Below, piece after piece: positions 54,201 through 62,682 of a DNA stretch of 64,000 nucleotides. A program made the translations under genes and the position numbers. The stretch spans positions 186,001 through 250,000 of the forward strand of contig NZ_JACCFF010000003.1 of assembly GCF_013449725.1 (NCBI RefSeq). Reading direction: 5' to 3'. This DNA is from Mycobacteroides sp. LB1 (GTDB taxonomy: Bacteria; Actinomycetota; Actinomycetes; Mycobacteriales; Mycobacteriaceae). How positions within the stretch are numbered: position 1 is the stretch's first letter; each line of letters starts with the position of its first letter. The notes under the pieces are model-generated. The model was given only the letters and a program-made list of their open reading frames with translations. It had not been told where the DNA came from and did not search any database.

Positions 54201-55180
54201 CTGACTGCGAGCTCCTCTATGTGATGTGTGATGGCCAACGGATCCGTGGCCGATTCGTCCAGGGCTTGCCCTGCCGACGTACGTAGTGAATCGCGTTGAG
54301 CAGCAGACAGATAGTCCACCGGTGACCGTCCGTCGATGCGGGCGAGCACCAGTGCGGGAAGGAGCCGCGCGGCGCGGGCTGCCACAGCATCAGGTGGTTC
54401 CCAGGAGACGCCTTGCAGGTACGTGGCGAGGAGGTTCGCACTCGTCTCCCGCAACAGATCGCGGTGCGTCGGCTTCCATATTCGTTTGAGTAGCAGGTGA
54501 TTAAGGCAGAACGCCAGATCGAAGGCAGGGTCGCCATACCACGCGCATTCGGCGTCGGTCAGTACCGGTCCATCCTGGGTGACGATGACGTTCTTGGGGC
54601 TCACGTCGCCGTGTACCAGCGCGATATGCGTGGCCGCGAGATCGTCGGCCAGTTGCGACAGGACCGCCGCGTGTTCGGGGAGGCGCTGCGCGGTGTAGCG
54701 CAGGTATGGCTCTATTCGTAACGTCTCGAACAGGTCGTCGGATGCGAATTCGCTTGCTGCCGTGGCATCACCGGCTGTGCGGGCGTGAACTGTGGCGAGG
54801 CGTCCACCAAGTGCGGAACCGACAGACGGATCGATTCGTCCACTTGCCAGATCGTCCCGCCAGGACGGGAGCGGCCCCAGATCGGTCATCGCGAACGCGT
54901 GCAGATCCTCGTCGGCCACCACAACGCGTGGAGTGAAGGAGGGCACGATCCCCGCAGCGCGCGCGAGGTAGCGCGCCTCAAAGGTGTTGCGCTCGAGGGG
55001 GGCGACCCAATGCGCTTGTACGCGAAGCCGTTCGACGGCCCGCTTGACCACCACGGATTCCCCTGAACTCAGCCGCACGCGCCACACATCGGAGGACACC
55101 CCTCCGGTCAGCGGTTGCGCATCCAGCGGCATGAGCTCGGCGCGGGAAAGAAGCGCCACCACCCACTCAGGTGGTGCCAT
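54197..55180 (-). CDS. APH/choline-kinase-fold phosphotransferase
   Basis: A 327-residue small-molecule kinase-like protein. It has an N-lobe with VVVKRAVERLRVQA (catalytic Lys), a Brenner motif VHGDVSPKNVIVT, and the metal-binding Asp as LTDAECAWYGDPAFDLAFCL. The layout is nearer methylthioribose or homoserine-type kinases than aminoglycoside resistance enzymes, so drug resistance should not be assumed. Its stop overlaps the enolase paralogue start, so the two probably act in one short pathway: phosphorylation, then dehydration. It overlaps the upstream TetR gene by 14 bases. Confidence 0.82.
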   Translation of the reverse strand: MAPPEWVVALLSRAELMPLDAQPLTGGVSSDVWRVRLSSGESVVVKRAVERLRVQAHWVAPLERNTFEARYLARAAGIVPSFTPRVVVADEDLHAFAMTDLGPLPSWRDDLASGRIDPSVGSALGGRLATVHARTAGDATAASEFASDDLFETLRIEPYLRYTAQRLPEHAAVLSQLADDLAATHIALVHGDVSPKNVIVTQDGPVLTDAECAWYGDPAFDLAFCLNHLLLKRIWKPTHRDLLRETSANLLATYLQGVSWEPPDAVAARAARLLPALVLARIDGRSPVDYLSAAQRDSLRTSAGQALDESATDPLAITHHIEELAVR

Positions 55181-55838
55181 GCGCGCCTTCCGTCTTCCAC
55201 CACAATGCGTTGAACCAGATACGGGATAACGTGTCGATGGCCTCCTCGTCGGTGACCGAGCTGCGTCCGGCCTCGCCCCCCTCGACCAACCAGACGTAAC
55301 AGAAGTAGTCCAGCATTGCCCCGATCGCCGATGCGGTGATGTCGGGATCCATACCGGGGCAGTAGTCGTGTGCTTGTAGGCGCCGAATGTTGTTGGCGAT
55401 CAACGTGCGCGCCGGGGCTCGCAGGTCGCGCCAGTAGTCGACGAATGCCGAGTCGATCTGTGCAGCCTGGAATACCCCTGAAAGAACCGGCGCGTGCTCG
55501 CGGTAAGTGGTCCAGTACACGGTGACGATGTCCCGGATCACTTCGTACGGTTCGCGATCGCCGGTCATGACGGTGTCACCGCGGGTATAGGCCTGGTCGC
55601 GGAACTCATCCACCATGGAGCGAAGGAGTTCGGCCTTGTCGGTGAAGTAGTTGTAGAAGACACCGACGGACTTGCCGGCCTCTGTGGTGATATCGACAAC
55701 CCGTGCGTCGGCGTACCCAACTCTGGCGATGACCTCGCGTGCAGCATCCATCAAGGCGCGGCGGGTGCTGCGACCGCGTTGCGTCGAGGGTTGCTCGGCG
55801 GTCACGGGCCCGATCGCTGAATCGCTAGACATCGACAC
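55167..55838 (-). CDS. TetR-family transcriptional regulator
   Basis: A 223-residue TetR protein. HTH: RRALMDAAREVIARVGYADA, VVDITTEAGKSVGVFYNYF, then the ligand domain (MVDEFRDQAYTRGD ... YVWLVEGGEAGRSS). It is divergent from a flavin oxygenase gene, and a perfect 30-bp palindrome lies in the gap, 13 bases beyond its start. The gap suits control of both directions, including the kinase and enolase-like genes downstream of it. The inducer is likely a lipid or aromatic acyl compound, judging only from the target genes. Confidence 0.88.
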   Translation of the reverse strand: MSMSSDSAIGPVTAEQPSTQRGRSTRRALMDAAREVIARVGYADARVVDITTEAGKSVGVFYNYFTDKAELLRSMVDEFRDQAYTRGDTVMTGDREPYEVIRDIVTVYWTTYREHAPVLSGVFQAAQIDSAFVDYWRDLRAPARTLIANNIRRLQAHDYCPGMDPDITASAIGAMLDYFCYVWLVEGGEAGRSSVTDEEAIDTLSRIWFNALWWKTEGAHGTT

Positions 55839-55851
55839 CTGCCAAGGTTAC

Positions 55852-55881
55852 ATTAAACCTGAATCCAGATTCAGGTTTAAT
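55852..55881. promoter_or_regulatory. 30-bp perfect palindrome, TetR operator
   Basis: Arms ATTAAACCTGAATC (55852-55865) and GATTCAGGTTTAAT (55868-55881) around a CA centre, all 14 pairs matching. AT-rich against the genome. It sits between the divergent TetR and flavin oxygenase genes, where it would cover their promoters. Confidence 0.8.
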
Positions 55882-55928
55882 CTGATCGCGTGTCATTCCC
55901 CAATGATTGCGCAGGTTGTGAGGTTTTG

Positions 55929-57113
55929 ATGACAAGTTCGACAGCACTGCAGACCGATGCCGCTGCGCGCGCTCGTGCACTCGCGCCCGCCATCGCCGCA
56001 CGGGCGCTGGAGGCAGAGCGGCTGCGCCGGATGCCTGACGAGACCATCGCCGAGCTGTCCCAGTCGGGTCTGTTCAGTCTGATGGCGCCGCGCCGTTACG
56101 GAGGCGACGAGGCCAGCCTGGAAACCTTGGTCGGCGCGGTCATCGAAGTGGGCAAGGTATGTGGATCCACCGCATGGACTCTGTGCATCTATGGAATTCA
56201 CAACTGGCTAGCCGGATTGTTCCCCGAGAAGCTGCAGGATGAGATGTTCGGATCGGCATCTCCGCTGCTGTTCCCGGGCAGCTGGTCGCCATCGGGCGTC
56301 GCCACTCCGGTCGAGGGCGGCTACAAGATAAGTGGACGTTGGCAATTCGGCAGTGGCGTCTGGCATGCGTCGTGGGCCTCGGTGGCGGCGGTGGTTCAGC
56401 ATGACGAGCCGCCGAAATACCCCGACCTACGCACCTTCATGATCCCCAGGGGCGATATCGAGGTCATCGACACCTGGTACACATCGGGCCTGCGGGGCAC
56501 CGGAAGCATGGATATCGCGGTCAACGATGTCTTCGTTCCCGACCATCGGGTGCAGGAGTTCGGGCCCTTGGCGCGAGGACAGTCGCCGTCAGCGGACTTG
56601 CACGGGTCGTCGATCTACCGGATACCGCTGTTCTGCGCACTATCCAATGTCGCGGCCGCGCCTGCGGTGGGGATGGCACTGGGCACGGTCGAGCTCTTCA
56701 CCGAAAAGATCAAGACCCGGGTGCTGCGTTATTCGATGGAGCAGCAGTCCAAGCTGGCCACTGCGCACCGTAGAATGGGACATGTTGCCGCGCAGACAGA
56801 GTCAGCTCGCACCCTGCTGTTAGCGACGGTGCGGGACGTGGAGGACAAGCTGCGTTCCAACGAGGGGCTGACGGTTGAAGACCGGGTGGCCGTTCGCCGC
56901 AACTGCGCCTACGTTGTCGAGCTGTGTAAACAAGCCATCAGCGAGGCAGTCGAGGCATGCGGGGCCTCCGCTCAATACGAGGATTCGCCGTTGCAACGCC
57001 ATCTACGTGATGTCAATACGTTGTCCACACACGTTGTGTACGACACCGATTCGGCCTATGAGTTGTTCGGGCGGGTGCAACTCGGGCTGCCACCGGGATC
57101 CGTCGCGTTCTGA
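55929..57113 (+). CDS. Acyl-CoA dehydrogenase-fold flavin monooxygenase (HsaA-like)
   Basis: A 394-residue protein of the acyl-CoA dehydrogenase superfamily, of the type that uses reduced flavin to hydroxylate phenols or thioesters (HsaA, HpaB group). Features are LSQSGLFSLMAPRRYGG, VGKVCGSTAWTLCIYGIHNW, YKISGRWQFGSGVWHASW, GLRGTGSMDIAVNDVFVP and a C-terminal helical domain. A flavin reductase is not adjacent. The ATG at 55929 follows a GTGAGG-like site; a GTG at 55890 would add 13 residues. It is controlled by the divergent TetR and coupled to a crotonase. Confidence 0.83.
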   Translation: MTSSTALQTDAAARARALAPAIAARALEAERLRRMPDETIAELSQSGLFSLMAPRRYGGDEASLETLVGAVIEVGKVCGSTAWTLCIYGIHNWLAGLFPEKLQDEMFGSASPLLFPGSWSPSGVATPVEGGYKISGRWQFGSGVWHASWASVAAVVQHDEPPKYPDLRTFMIPRGDIEVIDTWYTSGLRGTGSMDIAVNDVFVPDHRVQEFGPLARGQSPSADLHGSSIYRIPLFCALSNVAAAPAVGMALGTVELFTEKIKTRVLRYSMEQQSKLATAHRRMGHVAAQTESARTLLLATVRDVEDKLRSNEGLTVEDRVAVRRNCAYVVELCKQAISEAVEACGASAQYEDSPLQRHLRDVNTLSTHVVYDTDSAYELFGRVQLGLPPGSVAF

Positions 57114-57934
57114 TGGCCTGCCCCGATGTACCCGAGCTCACCGGGTTGCATTGTGAGCTCGACGATCGTGTGCTGACGGTCCGGATCGACCATGGGCCGC
57201 TCAATCTCCTTGACGGGCCACTCATGTCCAGTCTGTCCCGGCTGGCCCGTTGGCTCGCCGACCGTGAGGACGTGACGGTGGTGGTGTTCGGCAGCGCCAA
57301 CCCCGACTTCTTCATCGCCCACCTGAACGTCGAAATCCTGCAAACGGAGTCGGCGCGTACGGCAGAGTCGGTCGAATCCTTCCAACGGCTGGTCGGGAGG
57401 TTTCGTGCGCTGCGTCAGGCCACCATCGCCCTCGTCGAGGGCCGCGTTGCCGGCGGGGGCAGCGAGTTTCTCCTCAATCTCGATATGCGTTTCGCGGTCC
57501 GCGGCAAGGCCACCTTCAATCAGGTGGAGACGGGTCTGGGCATCGTCCCGGCCGGGTCGGGCCCGCAACATCTGGTCCAAGGCATGGGTCGGGCGCGAGC
57601 ACTCGAGGTGATTTTGGGTCATGACGATTTCGACGCCGACCTGGCGGAGCGATACGGCTGGGTGAACCGTGCCCTGGACCCCGCTGAGGGGTGGCGGTTC
57701 GTGGACCGGCTCGCCCGGCGTATCGCTGCCAATCCGCTGGCACTGATCGCCGGCGCCAAGAGCACCGTCGATGCGCTGGCCATCGATCTGGAGCCGGGAT
57801 TGGCCGCGGAACGGGCGGCCATCGTTGCCGCATTCACCAACGAGCACAGTGTGTACAGGATCGCCGGATTCCTCGCACGCGGCGGCCAGACGGTGGATGG
57901 GGAGCGGCGCCTGGGGGATCTGGTGGGCGACTAG
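57113..57934 (+). CDS. Enoyl-CoA hydratase/isomerase family protein
   Basis: A 273-residue crotonase. The oxyanion-hole strand appears as FFIAHLNVEIL and the second loop as VEGRVAGGGSEFLLNLDMRF. In place of one usual catalytic Glu it has SEFLLN and NQVETGLGIVPAGSG, so at least one acid is present. The start shares one base with the stop of the flavin oxygenase, indicating one transcript. Together they may degrade or modify an acyl-CoA or phenolic compound under TetR control. Confidence 0.85.
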   Translation: MACPDVPELTGLHCELDDRVLTVRIDHGPLNLLDGPLMSSLSRLARWLADREDVTVVVFGSANPDFFIAHLNVEILQTESARTAESVESFQRLVGRFRALRQATIALVEGRVAGGGSEFLLNLDMRFAVRGKATFNQVETGLGIVPAGSGPQHLVQGMGRARALEVILGHDDFDADLAERYGWVNRALDPAEGWRFVDRLARRIAANPLALIAGAKSTVDALAIDLEPGLAAERAAIVAAFTNEHSVYRIAGFLARGGQTVDGERRLGDLVGD

Positions 57935-57997
57935 GGGCCCGATCGACGCGTCTAGACTTCGACTACACACAGTCGTAGACGTCCAGAAGGAGAACCG

Positions 57998-58438
57998 ATG
58001 GGTCAGGTAAGCGCGTCCAGTTCGGTGTTGATCGATGCGGCGCCCGAGGCAGTGCTCGCCGCGGTTGCCGACTACCAGAACGTGCGCCCGAAGATCTTGT
58101 CCGGCCACTACCGCGATTACCAGGTACTCGAGGGCGGCCAAGGTGAGGGCACTGTCGCGTCCTGGAAGCTGCAGGCCACCGAGTCGCGTGTGCGGGACAT
58201 CAAGTCCAGCGTCAGCGTGGCCGGGCACACCGTCATCGAGAAGGACGCCAACTCCACCCTGGTGACCAGCTGGACCGTCGCACCTGCCGGGGCCGGCTCG
58301 TCCGTCACCACCAAGACCGCATGGACGGGCGGCGGCGGTGTCAAGGGATTCTTCGAGAAGACCTTCGCACCGTTGGGGCTCAAGAAGATTCAGGCAGAGG
58401 TGTTGGCCAACCTGAAGAAGACGGTAGAGGCGCCGTAA
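57998..58438 (+). CDS. SRPBCC-superfamily protein (Rv3718c-like)
   Basis: A 146-residue protein with a strong RBS (AGAAGGAG) before the ATG. It has the START-fold pattern SSSVLIDAAPEAVLAAVADYQ, TVASWKLQATESRVRDIKSS and a final helix (FFEKTFAPLGLKKIQAEVLANL). It occupies the position of M. tuberculosis Rv3718c, between dnaX-side genes and the amidase. A hydrophobic ligand is likely; function is unknown. Confidence 0.82.
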   Translation: MGQVSASSSVLIDAAPEAVLAAVADYQNVRPKILSGHYRDYQVLEGGQGEGTVASWKLQATESRVRDIKSSVSVAGHTVIEKDANSTLVTSWTVAPAGAGSSVTTKTAWTGGGGVKGFFEKTFAPLGLKKIQAEVLANLKKTVEAP

Positions 58439-58453
58439 AGAAGACCGAGCGGG

Positions 58454-59266
58454 CTAACCGCCGGGCGCCGGTGCCGCCGCGGGGTCTACCTCCGGCGCCG
58501 GCGCCGTACCGCTGAGATAGGCGACGATGCCCTGAACCACGGCCTGCGCGTACTTGGCGCGGCCCTCGGGGCTCGTCATCATCGCGGAGTCCTGCGGGTT
58601 CTTCATGTTGCCGAGTTCAACGAGCACCTTGGGGTGCTGAGCCAGGTTGAGGCCGGCAAGATCTGAGCGTCCGTACAGGCCGCCGGTGCCGATATAGGTC
58701 GCCGGTGTCAGTCCGGCCGCCTGCAGGCTGTCGCGCATGGTCTTGGCGAAGCGCAGCGTCGGCTCGCCCTGTACGGCGTTGACCGGAGGGCTTGAGTAGT
58801 TGACGTGGAAGCCGTGGCCGCCGGCGGGGCCACCATCGGCGTGGATGCTCACCACGGCGTCCGGGTTGAAGCCATTCTCGATTTCCGCGCGCTTGTCGAT
58901 GCACGGTCCGAGCTTGTCGTCGTCCCCGCGGGTCATGGCCGTGCGCACGCCGAGCTGGGTCAACTGCTGACGAATGAGCAGCACGGTGTTCCACGCGAAG
59001 GTGTGTTCGGGGTACCCGCCATCGGTGACGGTGCCGCTGGTCTGGCAGCTCTTGGTGCCCCCGCGACCGTCGGGCACTTGATTGTTGATCGAGCCGTCGT
59101 TGGCTCCGTTATGTCCGGGATCCAGCACGACGATCCGTCCGGCGATACCGGGTGCTGCGCCGGCGGTGACGGGGGACGGCGTAACGATGGGCAGCACCGT
59201 GACCGATGCCGCCGTCAGTAGCGCCGTCCCGGCCAGACCCGCGGCGCGCCAGAAACTCACTCGCAC
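58454..59266 (-). CDS. Zinc-dependent N-acetylmuramoyl-L-alanine amidase (Rv3717/Ami1-like)
   Basis: An Amidase_3 enzyme that cleaves between muramic acid and L-Ala of peptidoglycan. Zinc ligands are in [12 protein letters not shown] (His), [11 protein letters not shown] (Glu) and SIHADGG (His); the catalytic Glu is in [11 protein letters not shown] signal peptide with a TLL-rich core and AGAAPG cleavage region precedes it. There is no separate cell-wall-binding domain, as in the mycobacterial enzyme, and a short Ala/Pro tail ends the protein. The GTG at 59266 was chosen as start so that the signal peptide begins correctly; 59260 is also possible. Confidence 0.9.
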   Translation of the reverse strand: MRVSFWRAAGLAGTALLTAASVTVLPIVTPSPVTAGAAPGIAGRIVVLDPGHNGANDGSINNQVPDGRGGTKSCQTSGTVTDGGYPEHTFAWNTVLLIRQQLTQLGVRTAMTRGDDDKLGPCIDKRAEIENGFNPDAVVSIHADGGPAGGHGFHVNYSSPPVNAVQGEPTLRFAKTMRDSLQAAGLTPATYIGTGGLYGRSDLAGLNLAQHPKVLVELGNMKNPQDSAMMTSPEGRAKYAQAVVQGIVAYLSGTAPAPEVDPAAAPAPGG

Positions 59267-59362
59267 CTGGCCACGGTAGCCCGGTCGACGGCTACCCTTG
59301 GTGGCGACCCGCCGAGGCCCGGCGAGCGTGACCAACTTGATACCGGCCCGTTAAGGAGACCC

Positions 59363-59707
59363 ATGCAACCCGGAGGCGCCCCGGATATGTCAGCCCTGCT
59401 CGCGCAGGCACAGCAGATGCAGCAGCAGCTGATGGCTGCTCAGGCGCAGATCGCGGCCGCCGAGGTCACCGGGGAGTCCGGGGGCGGCCTGGTGCGGATC
59501 ACCGCTAAGGGCAGCGGCGAAGTGACTGGTGTCCAGATCGACCCGAAGGTCGTCGACCCCGCGGATATCGAAACGCTGCAGGACCTGATCATCGGCGCGT
59601 TAGCCGACCTGACGTCGAAGACGCAGGAACTCGCAAGCCAGCGGCTGGGTCCGCTCGCGGGCGGTTTCGGCGATCTTGGTGGAGGGCTGGGATTGCCCGG
59701 TGTTTGA
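59363..59707 (+). CDS. YbaB/EbfC-family nucleoid-associated protein
   Basis: A 114-residue DNA-binding protein. It has a Met/Gln-rich N-terminal helix ([21 protein letters not shown]), then [20 protein letters not shown] and [21 protein letters not shown], the family core. The tail is Gly-rich ([15 protein letters not shown]). A purine-rich RBS (AAGGAGA) precedes the ATG. It is followed by recR, which overlaps its stop; this pairing is conserved across bacteria. Confidence 0.93.
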   Translation: MQPGGAPDMSALLAQAQQMQQQLMAAQAQIAAAEVTGESGGGLVRITAKGSGEVTGVQIDPKVVDPADIETLQDLIIGALADLTSKTQELASQRLGPLAGGFGDLGGGLGLPGV

Positions 59708-60308
59708 GGGCCCGGTCCAGGACCTCATCGACGAGCTGGGCAAGCTGCCCGGGGTAGGACCCAAGAGCGCACAGCGCATCGCCTTTCACCTACTGGGTGT
59801 CGAGGCCCCCGATATCGACCGACTGGCCGCCGCATTGGCGCGGGTGCGCGATGGTGTCCAGTTCTGCGAGGTCTGCGGGAACGTCTCCGATAAGGAACGC
59901 TGCCGTATCTGCTCGGACTCGCGACGCGATCTTTCCTTGGTATGCGTCGTCGAGGAACCCAAGGATGTACAGGCGGTCGAGCGCACGCGCGAGTTTCGCG
60001 GTCGCTATCACGTGCTCGGTGGAGCGCTGGACCCGCTCTCAGGCGTTGGACCCGATCAGCTGCGGATCCGGGAACTGTTGACGCGCATAGGAACTGACGA
60101 AGACGGGGTCTCCATCTCGGAGGTCATCATCGCCACCGATCCGAACACCGAGGGTGAGGCGACGGCCACCTATCTGGTGCGGATGCTGCGCGATTTTCCC
60201 GGGCTGTCCGTCACCCGGCTGGCCTCGGGTCTACCGATGGGCGGGGACCTGGAATTCGCCGACGAGCTGACTTTGGGCCGCGCCCTCTCCGGCCGTCGGC
60301 CCCTCTAA
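59700..60308 (+). CDS. recR: Recombination protein RecR
   Basis: Part of the RecFOR/RecOR loader that places RecA on gapped DNA. It has 202 residues, with an N-terminal helix-hairpin-helix ([20 protein letters not shown]), a four-Cys zinc finger ([17 protein letters not shown]), a Toprim domain ([39 protein letters not shown]) and a C-terminal [19 protein letters not shown]. The GTG overlapping the ybaB end was chosen, because the family begins [17 protein letters not shown]. Confidence 0.95.
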   Translation: MFEGPVQDLIDELGKLPGVGPKSAQRIAFHLLGVEAPDIDRLAAALARVRDGVQFCEVCGNVSDKERCRICSDSRRDLSLVCVVEEPKDVQAVERTREFRGRYHVLGGALDPLSGVGPDQLRIRELLTRIGTDEDGVSISEVIIATDPNTEGEATATYLVRMLRDFPGLSVTRLASGLPMGGDLEFADELTLGRALSGRRPL

Positions 60309-60320
60309 CTTCCCCCGCGA

Positions 60321-60371
60321 GCATGCCCAAATGTACGGAATCTGGCTGCGAAACCGCACATTTGAGCATGC
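60321..60371. repeat. Inverted-repeat hairpin downstream of recR
   Basis: GCATGCCCAAATGT (60321-60334) and ACATTTGAGCATGC (60358-60371) pair at 13 of 14 positions around a 23-base loop. It lies between convergent recR and the Gly-rich gene, so it may terminate both. The right side, AAACCGCACATTTGAGCATGC, resembles the element at 61909. Confidence 0.6.
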
Positions 60372-60377
60372 TTACGC

Positions 60378-61079
60378 TCAGGGGACGATGAGGAACTGCG
60401 CTTGACCAGGGTTGCCTTGCGCTCCCGACACCGTCACCGAAGTCCCCGGACCGCCAGGTGAGCCCGGATTAGGTTGAGGTCCTGGCCCGCTGCAGTCCGA
60501 CGAGGACGAAAACACGCCGGTCGTCGCACCGTTAGCGCCCACCGATCCGCCAGGACCGCTACCGCCACCGATCCCGCCATTGCCACCAGTGCCCGCCGAC
60601 ACATCCATCGGATGAGTGCCTAGGGACAGGTCGTGTTGGCATTTGACGAGGATGACACCGCCATTGCCGCCGATGCCGGCGAAGTTTCCATCTCCGCCGC
60701 GACCCCCGGTGCCGCCATTGCCGCCGGTTCTACCGAATTCGCAGTCGTCTCCGTCGCCGCCTTTGCCTCCGGTGCCACCGGTTCCGCCGACTCCACCGTG
60801 CCCACCAGGCCCGCCGTGGCCGCCCTTGGCTTGAAGCGATACGCCGTCCATGAAGTTCTCTACCTCAAAGTCGATCACACCGCCGTGGCCACCGTGGCCA
60901 CCTGGACCGCCAGCTCCACCGTTGCCGCCAGTCCCGCCGGTCCCGCCTCGGGTGGCGCAGTCGTCGTCGATCCAATTGCAGTTCGCCATGGTCCCTGTCG
61001 CGCCAGTGGGCCCTTGTGGACCCTGCGCCCCTGTCACTCCGGCATCGCCGTTTGGACCATTGCTGATGATGTTCGGCAT
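60378..61079 (-). CDS. Glycine-rich, collagen-like protein
   Basis: A 233-residue protein. The N-terminus holds collagen-type Gly-X-Y runs (GAQGPQGPTGATGT). Two long blocks of GG-T/N-GG repeats (GGTGGTGGNGGAGGPGGHGG and similar) are broken by short hydrophobic segments (VIDFEVENFMDGVSLQAK, GVILVKCQHDLSLG). It ends SGAQGNPGQAQFLIVP. No signal peptide or PE domain is present, so it is not a PE_PGRS protein despite the Gly bias. Five Cys are scattered in the non-repeat parts. It is probably co-transcribed with the gene upstream (18 bases). Function is unknown; a structural or surface role is a guess. Confidence 0.7.
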   Translation of the reverse strand: MPNIISNGPNGDAGVTGAQGPQGPTGATGTMANCNWIDDDCATRGGTGGTGGNGGAGGPGGHGGHGGVIDFEVENFMDGVSLQAKGGHGGPGGHGGVGGTGGTGGKGGDGDDCEFGRTGGNGGTGGRGGDGNFAGIGGNGGVILVKCQHDLSLGTHPMDVSAGTGGNGGIGGGSGPGGSVGANGATTGVFSSSSDCSGPGPQPNPGSPGGPGTSVTVSGAQGNPGQAQFLIVP

Positions 61080-61097
61080 GGTTACTACTCCTTCTGC

Positions 61098-61772
61098 TTA
61101 TGCCAGGTTGCCGCGGACGGATGTCGCGCGGATCTTGATGTAGCTGGAGGTGACAACGAGTCGCCCCCCAGAATGAATGCGGATGTCGTTGGCCCACAGG
61201 CTCTTCGCCTTCGACCCCAATGTCAGCGTGGCGTTCTTGCCAATCTCGATGTCTTTCAACAGCACGACTACCAGCGGTATTCGGGTGACGTGTGCGGCGT
61301 ACCGCTGGGCGAATGCATGGGTGATCTTCGCCTGCTGGCTGTCGGCCTCAAGAGGGACCCCGAGTGCGTCGCCAACTGCGCGTGACAGATGCGTATGCAT
61401 TGCCGGGCGGATTTCCCGGTAGAGCTGACCGAGTCGTGCGGGGTAGCTCACTCTCCCGTCACTCTTGCTTGCACACGGTGTGCAGCACGAATCTTGGGTG
61501 TCAGCGTGTTCGGCGACAGTTTCGGCCATCCGGCGGGCGATCTCGCGTGCATCAATGTCGTCGGCCGCGATGGCTTGGCGTGCGACTTGCTCGTCCAAAC
61601 GCTCCGGGACTAGGCGCAGCGCCTGAAGGTCGTCGAACCCGGCGATTTCCAGGCGATGAGTCACATCCGCCCATTCACGGTCGCCGGGATCGACGATCAC
61701 CGACTTCTCGTCTGGCACAGTCAGACTGCGCCGCTCGGCCTTTAAGAACCGAGCAATAGATTCACTCGTCAC
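61098..61772 (-). CDS. Unknown protein paired with the glycine-rich protein
   Basis: A 224-residue protein with a good RBS (AAGGAG, 6 bases before the GTG at 61772). The first ~100 residues are acidic and helical (ESIARFLKAERRSLTVPDE, LDEQVARQAIAADDIDAREI). A CCTPC cluster lies at about residue 97. The last 70 residues look like a right-handed beta-solenoid (VVVLLKDIEIGKNATLTLGS, LWANDIRIHSGGRLVVTSSY). I do not recognise the family. It probably forms an operon with the Gly-rich gene; secretion signals are not visible in either. Confidence 0.65.
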   Translation of the reverse strand: MTSESIARFLKAERRSLTVPDEKSVIVDPGDREWADVTHRLEIAGFDDLQALRLVPERLDEQVARQAIAADDIDAREIARRMAETVAEHADTQDSCCTPCASKSDGRVSYPARLGQLYREIRPAMHTHLSRAVGDALGVPLEADSQQAKITHAFAQRYAAHVTRIPLVVVLLKDIEIGKNATLTLGSKAKSLWANDIRIHSGGRLVVTSSYIKIRATSVRGNLA

Positions 61773-61908
61773 AATCGCTCCTTGGGGTTTGGCATGGACC
61801 TTGAATTGCCCACGGAACGTATTGCGCGTACGGCCGGGCATACGTGAGTAATCGACTACTCGAATTCAAGCCCCGGCACGGGGCGCACTAGGAGGCCGAG
61901 CCGGCCGT

Positions 61909-61935
61909 AAAACCGCACATGCGAGTGTGCTCGCC
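61909..61935. repeat. Intergenic element similar to that at 60350-60371
   Basis: AAAACCGCACATGCGAGTGT followed by GCTCGCC; it shares AAACCGCACAT and a GAGxxTGCT-like continuation with 60351-60372, in the same orientation. The two copies lie at the two ends of the Gly-rich gene pair. The rest of the 196-base gap 61773-61968 shows nothing I can name. Confidence 0.45.
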
Positions 61936-61968
61936 GCTCAAGACCCGAGTCGTTCCTTGCACCCCGAA

Positions 61969-62682
61969 CTACCGGGCGGACAAGCGCTCCCGGCGTAGCC
62001 GCTCAACCTCGTCCAGATCCAACGGAGTCAGCCCGTGCACATCCATGGCGCGAGCGAGCAAGAGGTCGGCCAGCTCGGGATTGCGCGCCAGGCATGGGCC
62101 GTGCATGTAGGTGGCGATCACGCTGCCCTGCACCACGCCATCGATGTTGTCTCCGGCGCGATTTCCCGCTCCGCGGGTCACCTTGGACAACGGTGCCGCT
62201 GCCGGCCCCAGAACCGTTCCGCCGCGGTGGTTCTCGAATCCGGTGAGGGTGGCCTCGAGCTCGGCCATGATGGGGACACCGGACAGTTCGCCGATGGTGC
62301 GTTTGGCCTGCGGGCTGGTGGTGACATCGAGCATTCCGACGCCCTCAACCCGTTCACCCGATGATGTTTCGTACCAATGCCCGAGAACCTGGATGGCCGC
62401 GCAGATCGCCAGCACCGGTGCGCCGCGTTCGGCCGCGCGTTGTAGTCCCGGGTGTGCGATGAGATGACGGGTGGCGAGCCGCTGCGCGTAGTCCTCGGCA
62501 CCGCCGAGGGTGTACACGTCGAGGGAATCGGGGACAGGGTCGGCCAGGGTGATCTCGACGATTTCGGCGTCGATGCCGCGCATCCGCAGCCGTTGCCGCA
62601 ACACCACGGCATTGCCGGAATCGCCGTAGGTGCCCATGACGTCGGGGAGTACCAGGCCTATACGGACGGTGGATTGGCTCAT
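61969..62682 (-). CDS. gatD: Lipid II isoglutaminyl synthase, glutaminase subunit
   Basis: The glutamine amidotransferase that feeds ammonia to MurT for amidation of D-iso-Glu in lipid II (older name cobQ2). The 237-residue protein starts at VRIGLVLPDVMGTYGDSGNA. The nucleophile Cys lies in VLAICAAIQVLGHW and the catalytic His in IATYMHGPCLARNPELADLL. The start ATG overlaps the murT stop (62679-62682), as in other Gram-positives where the two form a heterodimer. Confidence 0.93.
   Translation of the reverse strand: MSQSTVRIGLVLPDVMGTYGDSGNAVVLRQRLRMRGIDAEIVEITLADPVPDSLDVYTLGGAEDYAQRLATRHLIAHPGLQRAAERGAPVLAICAAIQVLGHWYETSSGERVEGVGMLDVTTSPQAKRTIGELSGVPIMAELEATLTGFENHRGGTVLGPAAAPLSKVTRGAGNRAGDNIDGVVQGSVIATYMHGPCLARNPELADLLLARAMDVHGLTPLDLDEVERLRRERLSAR

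Noticed and set aside
54197..55180. Aminoglycoside resistance gene
   Set aside because: The fold matches, but the context (enolase paralogue) and motifs fit a metabolic kinase better; resistance cannot be claimed from sequence.
60378..61079. PE_PGRS protein
   Set aside because: There is no PE domain, and the start is collagen-like; only the Gly-Gly-x repeats are similar.
60633..61385. Long plus-strand reading frame opposite the Gly-rich gene
   Set aside because: It arises from the repeat composition of the opposite strand; it has no RBS, no recognisable domain and spans two minus-strand genes.
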